Shown here piece by piece: positions 8,243-17,017 of a stretch of DNA of 64,000 nucleotides. The stretch comes from Paenibacillus sp. KS-LC4 (lineage in GTDB: Bacteria; Bacillota; Bacilli; Paenibacillales; Paenibacillaceae): the NCBI RefSeq assembly GCF_036894955.1, contig NZ_CP145905.1:4420501-4484500 (forward strand), in the 5' to 3' direction. Under the pieces are notes generated by a model, which was not told the origin of the DNA, did not search any database, and was given only the letters and a program-made list of their open reading frames with translations. The first letter of the stretch is position 1. Every line of letters begins with the position of its first letter. A program made the translations under genes and the position numbers.

Positions 8243-9022
8243 CTATATGGCTTGGACTGTCCAAGCTCTCGTCTTGTAAGGCACCTCAATTTCATCAATC
8301 TGGCCTAAGCATAAGCTGATCTCGTCCATAATCTTCTCGAACAGAATTTGCCCCGCTTGTACTTGAATATCATTTACCGAACGCCAAGCGTTCAAATAAC
8401 GTTCTTTTGTCATAATAACGGTATGAGGAGCCTCCATGAATATTAAGCGTTCGAAATGCCCCGTCGATAACAGCGCCTCCTCGACGCCGCTCATGTGGCT
8501 CTGCGAGCCTGATGAAACTCGCTTTAAATCAGGGACATAATGTTTTATTATGCTTTCAATCTGCTGATGCAGCTCATTTCGCTCAATATCCCGCGGATTC
8601 CATAAAGCAGTAAAATGCCCCCCTTCTTTCAAAATACGATGAAACTCGCTTAACGCTTGCTTTTGATCTGTCCAATGAAAAGAAGAGGCCATAAATACCC
8701 AGTTTACTGAATCATTCGCCAAGCCCGTTGCCTCCGCAAAACCTTTTTGCCAAACAAACTGATTATTGCACGTGTCCAGACGAATACCTTCTTCCCGCAT
8801 TGCATCGTTAGGCTCGACAGCTACCCCCCTCATTCCGAGCTTAGCGAGTATTTCGGTAAGCTTTCCTGTTCCCGCACCTACATCTGCTGCTACAAAACCC
8901 TCGCTAGCTGCTCCCGTATGCGACATCAGCGCACGAAGAACATCTTCTGAATAACCCGGTCTGTTGACGTATTGTTTGGCCAGCAAAGTAAAATCCCCGT
9001 GCATCATTTTATTCATTCTCAT
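8243..9022 (-). CDS. SAM-dependent methyltransferase
   Basis: 259 residues, class I fold (Methyltransf_11 type). Motif I is AADVGAGTGKL at ~44-54, the acidic ribose residue lies in VAVEPND, and the post-motif block is ASSFHWTDQKQALSEFHRIL. The ATG at 9022 has GGAGGAGAGA before it and lies inside the last codons of the hydrolase gene, so the two are translationally coupled. In the Campylobacter phosphoramidate locus two methyltransferases (Cj1419, Cj1420) are tied to O-methylation of the phosphoramidate group. This gene may do the same or may methylate the carbon skeleton. The true acceptor is unknown. Confidence 0.8.
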   Translation of the reverse strand: MRMNKMMHGDFTLLAKQYVNRPGYSEDVLRALMSHTGAASEGFVAADVGAGTGKLTEILAKLGMRGVAVEPNDAMREEGIRLDTCNNQFVWQKGFAEATGLANDSVNWVFMASSFHWTDQKQALSEFHRILKEGGHFTALWNPRDIERNELHQQIESIIKHYVPDLKRVSSGSQSHMSGVEEALLSTGHFERLIFMEAPHTVIMTKERYLNAWRSVNDIQVQAGQILFEKIMDEISLCLGQIDEIEVPYKTRAWTVQAI

Positions 9023-9623
9023 TCTCTCCTCCGAATAATTGTTTTATCATGCTCATATCGCTTGCTTCAAACGGCATTTCCCGTTCTGGATGCCACATCA
9101 TTCCTTTGATGCTGGCCTCCTTGTGCATAATTGCCTCAATAATTCCGTCAGCAGCCCTTGCGGTTACAATGAGCTCCTCCACAGACCTTCGTGCTCCATA
9201 CTGGTGATAGCTATTTTTGACCAAGCTGCCTTCACATGTGTACACAGCATGATGCAATGCAACGTGGCCTTCGATTTTCTCCAGCTCAATGCCCCAGAAA
9301 TCCTGAAGCATTTGCATGCCTCTGCATACGCCTAGCAAGGGTGCTCCGCTGTCACATGCATATTGAATGAGAAACCGCTCTACCTCATCCCTCTCCGGTG
9401 AACTCCCGCCATACGTCAGCAGATCATTGCCTCCCGTCAAAATCATGCCTCGAATCGGCAGCTTGCGCAGCATCTCCTGAACCGTTGGCAAATGGTTCGG
9501 CAGCAAAATCGGCATATAGCCGCAGGAGGCTATAAGGCTGATCCAGCTTTGGTCAATAGCGTCTCTTCGCTCACCGCGGCTTGCTAGCTCATCGACACGC
9601 ATAGTCATGCCAATCATAATCAT
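9009..9623 (-). CDS. Class I glutamine-amidotransferase-like hydrolase (peptidase C26); probable Cj1417-like gamma-glutamyl-CDP-amidate hydrolase
   Basis: 204 residues, complete Cys-His-Glu triad: Cys100 in GVCRGMQ, His178 and Glu180 in MMWHPERE. It resembles gamma-glutamyl-GABA hydrolases (PuuD) but is shorter, as is Cj1417. The chosen ATG overlaps the stop of the upstream kinase gene as ATGA, with GAGGAT as ribosome site; a longer frame to 9653 would run into that gene. In Campylobacter, Cj1417 cuts gamma-glutamyl-CDP-amidate to glutamate and cytidine diphosphoramidate. Direct coupling to the glutamine-kinase-like gene makes this the most likely reaction. The alternative is hydrolysis of another gamma-glutamyl amide. 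Confidence 0.8.
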   Translation of the reverse strand: MIMIGMTMRVDELASRGERRDAIDQSWISLIASCGYMPILLPNHLPTVQEMLRKLPIRGMILTGGNDLLTYGGSSPERDEVERFLIQYACDSGAPLLGVCRGMQMLQDFWGIELEKIEGHVALHHAVYTCEGSLVKNSYHQYGARRSVEELIVTARAADGIIEAIMHKEASIKGMMWHPEREMPFEASDMSMIKQLFGGENENE

Positions 9624-11956
9624 TGAATGATCCTCATGTTTTTCCCTGCGCAATCAATGGCAAGCACCTTGGCATTGCCGTAGTGGTTATACATGCTTTC
9701 ACCTATTCCAATTACGGCGGGAATCGAAAGCTCGCCGGCACGAATAGCCATATGTGAATTGACACCTCCGTACATCGTTACCAGGCCAGCGATTCCTTTG
9801 GAGAAAATCCAGTCATAACCGGGATCGGCACTCGGAAGGAATAAAATGCTGCCCCGCAAGCTTTCATGATTTTCATGCGAGAATACAATTTTACTGGTGA
9901 CCTGATGCATCGTAATATAATTCGGCTCAAGCTCCGGTTGACTAAAAAACCACACATTAGATGGCTCGGTGATCAATGGCGGCAGCTCCAGCTGCAAGGT
10001 CGCCTCATATCTTTGCTTGCCAGCCTTAACGCTACCCTGCAGCAAGTCTTGTATATCGCAATCCGATTCATAAGCCCGTTTGATTACCTCAATATTGGCA
10101 AAGGAAGCCTCCTCCTTCGAAATACCGCATTCCTCCGCCAATTGGCCAAATAGCCGAATGGCCTCGCTTAAGCTTTTTGTGAATACAAACTTGGAGTATT
10201 CCCTTCCCTCAATCGCCGTCTTAAAAAAGTCAAATAGTCCCAACACATTTCCATCTAAGAGACCGTGCTCTAACAGCAAAGCTTGAATCCGTTTATATTG
10301 AGCAAGCGAGAGAGTGAAGGAAGGCTTCTCTATGACACGATCACGGTCAAGCTCACTCGACGAGGAAAATTCAAAATACTGCTCTGGAGCTTCATCATAA
10401 CGAAGTGAACAGATCTCGTAGGTTCCTGGTCGTAAATGACCATATTTAGCTAGAAAATCGTCCATAGCTAGCTGAGCGTAATCTATACTGATTTGAGTGC
10501 TGACTGTCTCTAGACTGCTCATATAACGATGGTAGTCGCTTTCCGATAATATCCCGATGGAGACGAGGGATCGAAGCATTTGTACAGCTACGAAGCCCCC
10601 TCTTGCCAGCCCGGCAAATGGCAGCGTACCATAGCGCTTGCAATCCTCTAGCAGCCAATAAATTTTCGACACCTTGTCGATTGAACTGGCGAGAAGCTCC
10701 GAACGCCTTGCTTCCAGCTCGTTGATTTTACTCAGATCATTTTGCAACAAGCCATTTTCAGTACATACGATATGATTCGTGAGATCCTTCAAGCAAAGAC
10801 TAAGCTGCTTCAATTCCGGCTTAGTGAATCCGTGCTCATAAAGAATCTCCAGCCTCGTGTCCAGATCGAACGTAAAACAAGAAAATATGATCTCAAACTC
10901 GACCTTGTCATGATTTTGCGGGTTATCAATTAAGCTTTGCATATAATAATTCAAGAGCTTCTCGCTTAATTCGGCATCTAGCTGCTTTGGCAAAAAGGAG
11001 TTGAAGCTGACTCTTACATCAATATATGGAAACCCACCAAAATCAATAAGTAAAGGAAAGCTCCTGACATTCTTATAGCCATATTGACTCCGCTGATAGG
11101 CCCAAATGCTGTCAGTCACTAATTCTTTGTACAGCGATAGCGCGAGCGGCCGGGGCCGAATACCGATTATTTCGGCTGGATTCCAGTCTGGCATGACACC
11201 ATAGACCGTTTTGTGTCCATAAAGGTAGGGCTGCCTCGCTTGACCTTGTTCTACCTTGTCATAGATCCGTTTTAGTATCGCAAATTGTTGATCAAGGCTT
11301 GCTAAATCGGAGGTTAATAACAAAGGCCGAGCCTGAAAGAGATACAGCCTGCCTGCCTTGTCCACTGCAAACTCAATATCGAGCTTGGGTGTCCCGAATA
11401 TTTGCTCTAGTTCATCCATCAAATCTATAATTTGACCCAGTGTCCCCCCCGCTGGCAGCGGCGACCCTCTAAAATAATGATAGGTTTTGAGATGATTGGT
11501 CGTACCCGAGGTGACAGCATCGGTCGCACCGCTCACGTCATCATAGTTGATGACGATATAATTGCCGCCATTATTAGGATTTACTCCAAAAGCAACCCCG
11601 CTGATTGCGACATCTGGAAGCATCGGTTGTATGAATACATGATGAACCGAAGCTTCATCTTGATAGGATGCCAGCACCCTGTTTACTGCCTGTATGACTT
11701 CGCTCTCTCCATTTACGTTAAGAACCGAATCATAGCATCCTGCATAGGAAGCGTCAGTCCCATCCTCCCAGGCCGCACTGCTTCGGACAATTAGCGGCGC
11801 CCCCGACCATGAAAGCTGCTTCAGACCTTCTAAAACCTCCGATTGCCGATAACGCCACTCATATGCAGTAAATTGAAGCTGGGGTAGAACGATTGCACAC
11901 TTGACTAGTCTCTCAAGCCTCTCCAACGTTTCTGATTTTGTACCAAATAGGATCAA
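9620..11956 (-). CDS. PEP-synthase-like L-glutamine kinase (Cj1418-like)
   Basis: 778 residues, close to the ~770 of Cj1418. An N-terminal ATP-grasp (PEP/pyruvate-binding) domain spans ~50-215, with IVRSSAAWEDGTDASYAG and DIEFAVDKAGRLYLFQARPL. A distinctive middle block, MPDWNPAEIIGIRPRPLAL, is one I associate with Cj1418-type proteins and not with PEP synthase. The C-terminal swivelling phosphohistidine domain has the key His735 in YGGVNSHMAIRA. No PEP-binding TIM barrel of PEP synthase or PPDK is present. Cj1418 phosphorylates the amide nitrogen of L-glutamine, using ATP and giving AMP and phosphate. It starts with TTG 20 bases after the previous stop, with GGTGAG upstream. This is the gene that most strongly identifies the pathway. 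Confidence 0.88.
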   Translation of the reverse strand: MILFGTKSETLERLERLVKCAIVLPQLQFTAYEWRYRQSEVLEGLKQLSWSGAPLIVRSSAAWEDGTDASYAGCYDSVLNVNGESEVIQAVNRVLASYQDEASVHHVFIQPMLPDVAISGVAFGVNPNNGGNYIVINYDDVSGATDAVTSGTTNHLKTYHYFRGSPLPAGGTLGQIIDLMDELEQIFGTPKLDIEFAVDKAGRLYLFQARPLLLTSDLASLDQQFAILKRIYDKVEQGQARQPYLYGHKTVYGVMPDWNPAEIIGIRPRPLALSLYKELVTDSIWAYQRSQYGYKNVRSFPLLIDFGGFPYIDVRVSFNSFLPKQLDAELSEKLLNYYMQSLIDNPQNHDKVEFEIIFSCFTFDLDTRLEILYEHGFTKPELKQLSLCLKDLTNHIVCTENGLLQNDLSKINELEARRSELLASSIDKVSKIYWLLEDCKRYGTLPFAGLARGGFVAVQMLRSLVSIGILSESDYHRYMSSLETVSTQISIDYAQLAMDDFLAKYGHLRPGTYEICSLRYDEAPEQYFEFSSSSELDRDRVIEKPSFTLSLAQYKRIQALLLEHGLLDGNVLGLFDFFKTAIEGREYSKFVFTKSLSEAIRLFGQLAEECGISKEEASFANIEVIKRAYESDCDIQDLLQGSVKAGKQRYEATLQLELPPLITEPSNVWFFSQPELEPNYITMHQVTSKIVFSHENHESLRGSILFLPSADPGYDWIFSKGIAGLVTMYGGVNSHMAIRAGELSIPAVIGIGESMYNHYGNAKVLAIDCAGKNMRIIQ

Positions 11957-11976
11957 TCCACTCTCACCCAGCTCCC

Positions 11977-14751
11977 TTAGCGCACGGCATTTTCCGCTTG
12001 ACGCTCAGACAATAATTGGACTTGATATTCCAATCTGTCGGTGTCGCCAAGCTCATGCTCTTCTGCGAGTAATTTCATGCATAGACGATGCACCATCGTA
12101 CGAATAATGGAAGGGTTCTCTAAAAACTCCCCATATTGCTTCTCGAACTTAAACGGGAATGCCATGAGCTCCCTCAGATTTTCGTAGTTGTAATAGTCGT
12201 GTCCGGAATATCCCCATGCCTGGTATTTAATCCGAAGCATGCTCTCAAGCCTAAACTTATCGAAAGAAGACAATAGCTCATCATAGGATTTCGAGATGGT
12301 ACGAGTATTAAAGCCGGAAACAACCTCAGATGATAAGGAGTTCCACCATTTCATGCCGCCAAACGTGCTGTGAAGCAAGCTTTCGTTCCATTCAATGCCC
12401 AAATGCTTGCATATCAGCTCCAGAGTAGCCTCAGGCATTACATGCAAATCCTCTAGCTTTACCAAATACGTCCGATCCGTCCAGCGTGCTGCTACAGGGA
12501 TGCCATGGAACAGCCCTTGCAGCTGGAAGCATAGGTTGTAGACACTCGCTTTGCCCGCATGCAACTGGTAGTTCAACGCGGAAGCAAATGCTATAACGGG
12601 ATTGCGAATCATATGGAATAATTTAGCGAAGGGAAAAAGCTCAATAAGCTGCTCCGTCTCCGCGACACTCGTGCCGAAGTGAATGCCTCCTTCAATAATG
12701 ACCGGAAGCTCCGAGGTGAAGTCATAAGCTCTTCCGAGCGCATAGGATGCTGCAAGCTGTACGGCTTGGTAGAAAAAGGTTTTATCCATTAGATCAGCCG
12801 TCTCGGTGATTTCCAAAAACTCCGTCTTAAATCGCATTCGGTCAATCGTGAAAATCTGATCTCTGCCTTCTCCTAAGGCGCACATCCCGTTCTGCTTCGG
12901 CTCTTCAAAAATGCAGCCCTCGTTGAATTCGTCAGGGAACGTCCGGAATATCGCCTCAACGATTTCCTCCTTGTCCATACTCCCTTCACACGGTTTGATC
13001 GTGGATTGCCACAGCTTAAAAATTTCCGTACCGTTCAGCATCGTTAAAATAATATTCGGATGACCATCCAGTAGACTTTTTATCAAATGCGTGCCGCTTC
13101 TCCCATAGCAATAAATACTTACTACTTTATTTAATGAGGCCGCATAGTCTCTCTTCGTGAATGCAGCGCGCTCCATGAGAATGTGAATACGCGCAAGATC
13201 CTCCTCAATCCTCAGCCTATAATCACTAGAGTCTGTAGAACGTTTCGCTCTCCTATAGAGATCGCTCGCTTCCAGCAGCCGGCCTTGTTTTTCGTATAGA
13301 GCTCCAAGCTCCAGCAGCAGGGATACCTTCTGCGGCTCCTGATACAGTTGCTTTTGAAGCCGCTCCTCCTCACGCCTCAGCAAGTGGGGATTGATTCGAA
13401 TCAACTTGCCCGTCGAAGTTCTTGGAAGCTTGCTTGTCCAAAAAAACCTTCTCGGCACTTTATAATCGGCCATCTGCTCTCGGCACCATTCCAGCAGGCT
13501 GGATTCCTGTAATGACTCCTGCAGCTCGACATGAGCTTCAACAATCTCATTGTCCTCTGACAAACAGACCAGCGCATCTCGGATTTTGGGGTGATGCTTC
13601 AGCTTAAGCTCGATCTCCTGGAGGTTCACTTTAAGTCCGCCGATAATCTTAATACTGTCAGTTCGCCCAGCTAAATATAAAAGCTGCTCCTCGGTTATGG
13701 AGCCCGTATCCGCTGTATTGAACCATCCCCCGCTCCATCTTTCGTTCACGATGCGAGGCAAATAGGGAGATTCCGGCAATGCCGCCAGCACTTCATTGTT
13801 TTCGATCCGCAAGCTTACTCCCGGCAGCAGGCGACCGACACTCTCTGGATTTTTGCCATCCCAGTCCATGGTCAGCACGCCAGTCTCGCTCGTCCCGTAT
13901 TGCTGGCCGATTCTGACTCCAAATCTATCGTGAAAAGCTTGATACACCTCTAAAGAGAGCGCCTCCCCTGCGGAAATAGCATGCTTAAGCTCAGGGAGCG
14001 GCTCGATTCCAGGCACCTGTCCTAACAATTTATAGTGGAATGGCACGCCATACATCACCGAAATTTTTTCCTCCCGAAGTGTCTGAAGGATGGATTGGCT
14101 TTGATGACTTCGCGGAAAATATAAGCAGGCCCCTGTGTATAACGTCAGCAGCAGTCCATTAAGCAAACCAAATGTATGCGTAAGCGGAGACAAGGCCAGC
14201 ACACGATCATCGCGTGACAGCAAAGGTTCCGCTGTCAATTTAAGCAGATCGCCAAGAATCGCTTCTGCTGTTCTACCGATTGCTTTCGGCTTGCCCGTAG
14301 AGCCTGATGTGAACAATTGAAGCACGTTTTCGGGCTCGCAGTCCTTGCTATGCTGGAGCTTCACGATTTCGAAGGAAACTTCTTCAGTAAAGCTTGCCAG
14401 CGGATGACTCCGATCGGCTGAGCAAATATAATAGTGTGGACCATACTCCTGAAGCAGCGCCTCGGTTTCTGTTCGTTTCAAACGGCTGTCAAGCAGCATC
14501 GCCTGAGCCCCTTGCTTCCATATAGCAAATAATAAATAAACAAAGGTCAGGGAGCTTTTGACTTGCAGCGCAATGAGATCCCCTTCCTTAACGCCTGCCT
14601 CCGACAGCCGCAGCCGTCCACTTTCGATTTCCTCGAAAAGCTGTCCATACGTTACGGAGGAAGAAAATTTCATGGCCAATCGAGAGGGCCCTGCTGTGTT
14701 TGAAATCAGCGCCTGATAAAATGCTTGCTTATTAACTGAGCTTAATAGCAT
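11977..14751 (-). CDS. Fusion: acyl/aryl adenylation domain, TPR-like linker, sulfotransferase-fold domain
   Basis: 924 residues. Residues 1-~455 form an ANL-family adenylate-forming domain: FTSGSTGKPKAIGRT at ~148, QYGTSETGVLTMD at ~284, the NTADTG and AGRTDS loops, and a C-terminal Lys in PRTSTGKLIRI. Residues ~465-530 look like TPR helices. Residues ~545-800 carry sulfotransferase hallmarks: YGRSGTHLIKSLLDG, the 5'-phosphosulfate-type loop, and HMIRNPVIAFASALNY, the 3'-phosphate-binding block. GGAGGAGG before the ATG at 14751 fixes the start and gives a 20-base overlap with the previous gene. The first half probably activates an acid for loading on a carrier protein. The second half may transfer sulfate from PAPS or, more intriguingly, phosphoramidate from 3'-phospho-CDP-amidate. 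Confidence 0.8.
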   Translation of the reverse strand: MLLSSVNKQAFYQALISNTAGPSRLAMKFSSSVTYGQLFEEIESGRLRLSEAGVKEGDLIALQVKSSLTFVYLLFAIWKQGAQAMLLDSRLKRTETEALLQEYGPHYYICSADRSHPLASFTEEVSFEIVKLQHSKDCEPENVLQLFTSGSTGKPKAIGRTAEAILGDLLKLTAEPLLSRDDRVLALSPLTHTFGLLNGLLLTLYTGACLYFPRSHQSQSILQTLREEKISVMYGVPFHYKLLGQVPGIEPLPELKHAISAGEALSLEVYQAFHDRFGVRIGQQYGTSETGVLTMDWDGKNPESVGRLLPGVSLRIENNEVLAALPESPYLPRIVNERWSGGWFNTADTGSITEEQLLYLAGRTDSIKIIGGLKVNLQEIELKLKHHPKIRDALVCLSEDNEIVEAHVELQESLQESSLLEWCREQMADYKVPRRFFWTSKLPRTSTGKLIRINPHLLRREEERLQKQLYQEPQKVSLLLELGALYEKQGRLLEASDLYRRAKRSTDSSDYRLRIEEDLARIHILMERAAFTKRDYAASLNKVVSIYCYGRSGTHLIKSLLDGHPNIILTMLNGTEIFKLWQSTIKPCEGSMDKEEIVEAIFRTFPDEFNEGCIFEEPKQNGMCALGEGRDQIFTIDRMRFKTEFLEITETADLMDKTFFYQAVQLAASYALGRAYDFTSELPVIIEGGIHFGTSVAETEQLIELFPFAKLFHMIRNPVIAFASALNYQLHAGKASVYNLCFQLQGLFHGIPVAARWTDRTYLVKLEDLHVMPEATLELICKHLGIEWNESLLHSTFGGMKWWNSLSSEVVSGFNTRTISKSYDELLSSFDKFRLESMLRIKYQAWGYSGHDYYNYENLRELMAFPFKFEKQYGEFLENPSIIRTMVHRLCMKLLAEEHELGDTDRLEYQVQLLSERQAENAVR

Positions 14752-15553
14752 GGCAGCCTCCTCCGAATTCATAATCGTAGATAATAACCGGGGCGGCTAC
14801 TTCCCTTTTTTTCAATTGATCGACGGCTATAACCAAATCCACTATCCCTTGATTGCCGGCAAACGGTCGTACAGGCCGCTCGGTACCCAAAGGCTCGGTC
14901 AAGCTCTCAACTGCTTCAATATAGATATGAAGCTCCTCGTCAGTATCTGAAAAAAGATTGCCCTCGACGCGCTCTAGTAAGAGTGAGATGGCATGATCGC
15001 ATGATCGCAAAGCCGGCTCTGAAGGAGCAAGCTCCGCAAGCAGTTCGTCTGAGCGGCTGCTTTGCAGCTCCACACCAATAACAAGTACCTGCTCAACATC
15101 TGGATGATTCATATAGATATCAGCTAGATCGAGTAAGGAGACAAGTCCATTCCCGAAGTGGCTAATCGCTGATATCATACCGGTAAAGCCAAATGGCTTG
15201 GAAGCGTAGCCAAGAATGGAATTAGGAACAGATTGATAGAACAATAAAGGATTATGGACTTTGCCTTGCAGCAAATTCTGACTTGCCCGATCTGCAGTGG
15301 TCGTATCGCCGAATGCGCTGCCGAGCACAATCGCCAGCTTCTGATGTGAGCGAATCAACCCCGAATCCACATGTTTTTTCAAAATCTGATACACCATGGG
15401 ATTAAAGGCGGATTCAATAAATCCGGGGACGGGTTCTATGTCAATCGACCGGCTTGGTTCTTCCGCCGCTTTTAGCATATCCGAGTAAGCGGTAAGACCT
15501 TCGATGGAATGCCCCCATGGACCTAAGCATTCAGTCGCTGTCACCTTCAGCAT
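14732..15553 (-). CDS. Ketosynthase-like protein lacking the catalytic Cys
   Basis: 273 residues, beta-ketoacyl-synthase N-terminal-like fold of the chain-length-factor or Ketoacyl-synt_2 kind. Recognisable parts are VLGSAFGDTTT, YQSVPNSILGYASKPFGFTG and VLVIGVELQSS. The position of the nucleophile elbow reads ISAISHFGNGL, with no Cys, and the catalytic His pair is not seen. The protein is much shorter than a full ketosynthase (~400). It lies 3 bases after the real ketosynthase, with GGAGAGGGG as ribosome site. A heterodimer partner, as in type II PKS or aryl-polyene systems, is the likely role. Confidence 0.65.
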   Translation of the reverse strand: MLKVTATECLGPWGHSIEGLTAYSDMLKAAEEPSRSIDIEPVPGFIESAFNPMVYQILKKHVDSGLIRSHQKLAIVLGSAFGDTTTADRASQNLLQGKVHNPLLFYQSVPNSILGYASKPFGFTGMISAISHFGNGLVSLLDLADIYMNHPDVEQVLVIGVELQSSRSDELLAELAPSEPALRSCDHAISLLLERVEGNLFSDTDEELHIYIEAVESLTEPLGTERPVRPFAGNQGIVDLVIAVDQLKKREVAAPVIIYDYEFGGGCHAIKLS

Positions 15554-15556
15554 AAA

Positions 15557-16726
15557 TTATCCCCTCTCCACCCATTTTTGTAGAACAATAGCTGTATTGT
15601 TACCTCCGAAGGACGCATTTAAGTTAATAACTTTGTTCAATTGCTTCTTTCTTGGAGAATTCGGTACATAGTCCAAGTCACAATGGGGATCCTGCTGTTC
15701 ATAACCCACTGTGGGCGGAATCGTATCGTGCTTCATCGCCAAGATGGAAAGTGCCGTCTCAAGTGCTCCAGTGCCCTCCAAAATATGTCCCGTCATCGTC
15801 TTCGTTGATGAGATCGGTGTATCATAAGCCTTTGTGCCAAATGCTTGCTTGATCGCCGCCGTTTCTGCACGATCATTAAGAGGAGTCCCCGTTCCATGAG
15901 CATGGATATAATCTATTTCTTCCTTATGAATAGAGGCTGCGGCCAATGCCCTCTCAATGGCAAGCGCCATACCGTTTCCATCTGGATGAGGCTGGCACAC
16001 ATGGAAGGCGTCACAGGATAACCCCCAGCCAAGTATTTCGGCCAAAATCGTAGCTCCGCGCTTCTCGGCATGCTCCAGGCTTTCGAGCAGGAGCATTGCC
16101 CCGCCATCTCCGAGCAGCATGCCTGAACGATTGGCCGAAAATGCCCTTACGCGGCCGTCCGAAGCAAACGTGCGGCCTGAATTAAACTTCGCAAACATTT
16201 CCTCCGTTACTAGAGAATATCCGCCGCAAAGTGCTGTTTCCGATTGTCCCCTGCTGATCATCTCGTAAGCAACGCCTATTGCATTGCTGGATGCAATACA
16301 AGCATTGTTTAAGCTTATTTTTCTAACGTTGCCCTTAACTCGGTACTGGTCAGCTAATACCTTCAAATGGTAGGATGGCAAATATTCCGATATCGGTATA
16401 GCCGAATGCTGACCGGAGGACTTCAACCTCCAGTACTGTTGAAGCGCATTGTAATCGCCTTGCAGGCCAAGTACGATGGACGATTCCGATAAATCATTTA
16501 TGCCGGAGGAAGCAACGGCCTCCTCGGCCAAGCGTACCCCCAGTTCGAGCAAGCTTCCCTTGAAATCGGATTCGGCTGCGAAAGCAGATCGGAAAGGCGT
16601 GCTTTCGAAGCGTGTAACCGGCCTAAAAAGATGCTCTCCCGCCAGTACGCTCCTCTTAACAGCTTCTTCTCCAAATCCGTTTGGAACCATTACACCGATT
16701 CCCGTTACCACTACCCGATTGCTCAT
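15557..16726 (-). CDS. Beta-ketoacyl-ACP synthase (FabF-type)
   Basis: 389 residues with an intact catalytic triad: Cys143 in NNACIASS, His277 in HAHGTGTPLND, His314 in TKTMTGHILEGTGA. It is slightly shorter than primary-metabolism FabF (~412). It sits between two carrier-protein genes and the Cys-less partner, so it is part of the cluster and not of fatty-acid synthesis. It would carry out decarboxylative condensation of an acyl or aroyl starter with malonyl-ACP. No ketoreductase, dehydratase or malonyl transferase gene is in the operon. The product is therefore either a short unreduced chain or is processed by host fatty-acid enzymes. Confidence 0.88.
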   Translation of the reverse strand: MSNRVVVTGIGVMVPNGFGEEAVKRSVLAGEHLFRPVTRFESTPFRSAFAAESDFKGSLLELGVRLAEEAVASSGINDLSESSIVLGLQGDYNALQQYWRLKSSGQHSAIPISEYLPSYHLKVLADQYRVKGNVRKISLNNACIASSNAIGVAYEMISRGQSETALCGGYSLVTEEMFAKFNSGRTFASDGRVRAFSANRSGMLLGDGGAMLLLESLEHAEKRGATILAEILGWGLSCDAFHVCQPHPDGNGMALAIERALAAASIHKEEIDYIHAHGTGTPLNDRAETAAIKQAFGTKAYDTPISSTKTMTGHILEGTGALETALSILAMKHDTIPPTVGYEQQDPHCDLDYVPNSPRKKQLNKVINLNASFGGNNTAIVLQKWVERG

Positions 16727-16741
16727 CGCGCACCCCTTTTC

Positions 16742-17017
16742 TCACATCATGTTTGTATGCCTCTCCATCCTTACTCCCTTCTCCTGAATGAGCTGGTAAA
16801 TGGAGGTGATAGAGTCGAAGCGCTCGTAATCCTCGTCTTCAAGCTGCAAATAAATCTGATTGCGATGCTCAAGCATATCGAGAAACCATATGAGGCATAA
16901 AGAATCCATCATAATGGATGAATCATCGTTCATCTCATCTGGCCTTGAGACGAACAACTGATTCTCTAGCAGTAGACTTTTAATTGCCTCCTTGCTAATC
17001 AGCGGGCTCTCACTCAT
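16742..17017 (-). CDS. Acyl carrier protein
   Basis: 91 residues. The phosphopantetheine attachment Ser lies in MMDSLCLIWFLDML (~residue 38), the DSL motif of carrier proteins, followed by helix III and a C-terminal helix. The ATG overlaps the upstream stop by 4 bases. Sequence similarity outside the DSL motif is weak, and the protein is diverged from AcpP. It is the free carrier; the neighbouring gene carries a second, fused carrier domain. Confidence 0.75.
   Translation of the reverse strand: MSESPLISKEAIKSLLLENQLFVSRPDEMNDDSSIMMDSLCLIWFLDMLEHRNQIYLQLEDEDYERFDSITSIYQLIQEKGVRMERHTNMM

Noticed and set aside
9620-11956. PEP synthase / gluconeogenesis enzyme
   Set aside because: The PEP-binding barrel is absent and the central block matches the glutamine-kinase type.
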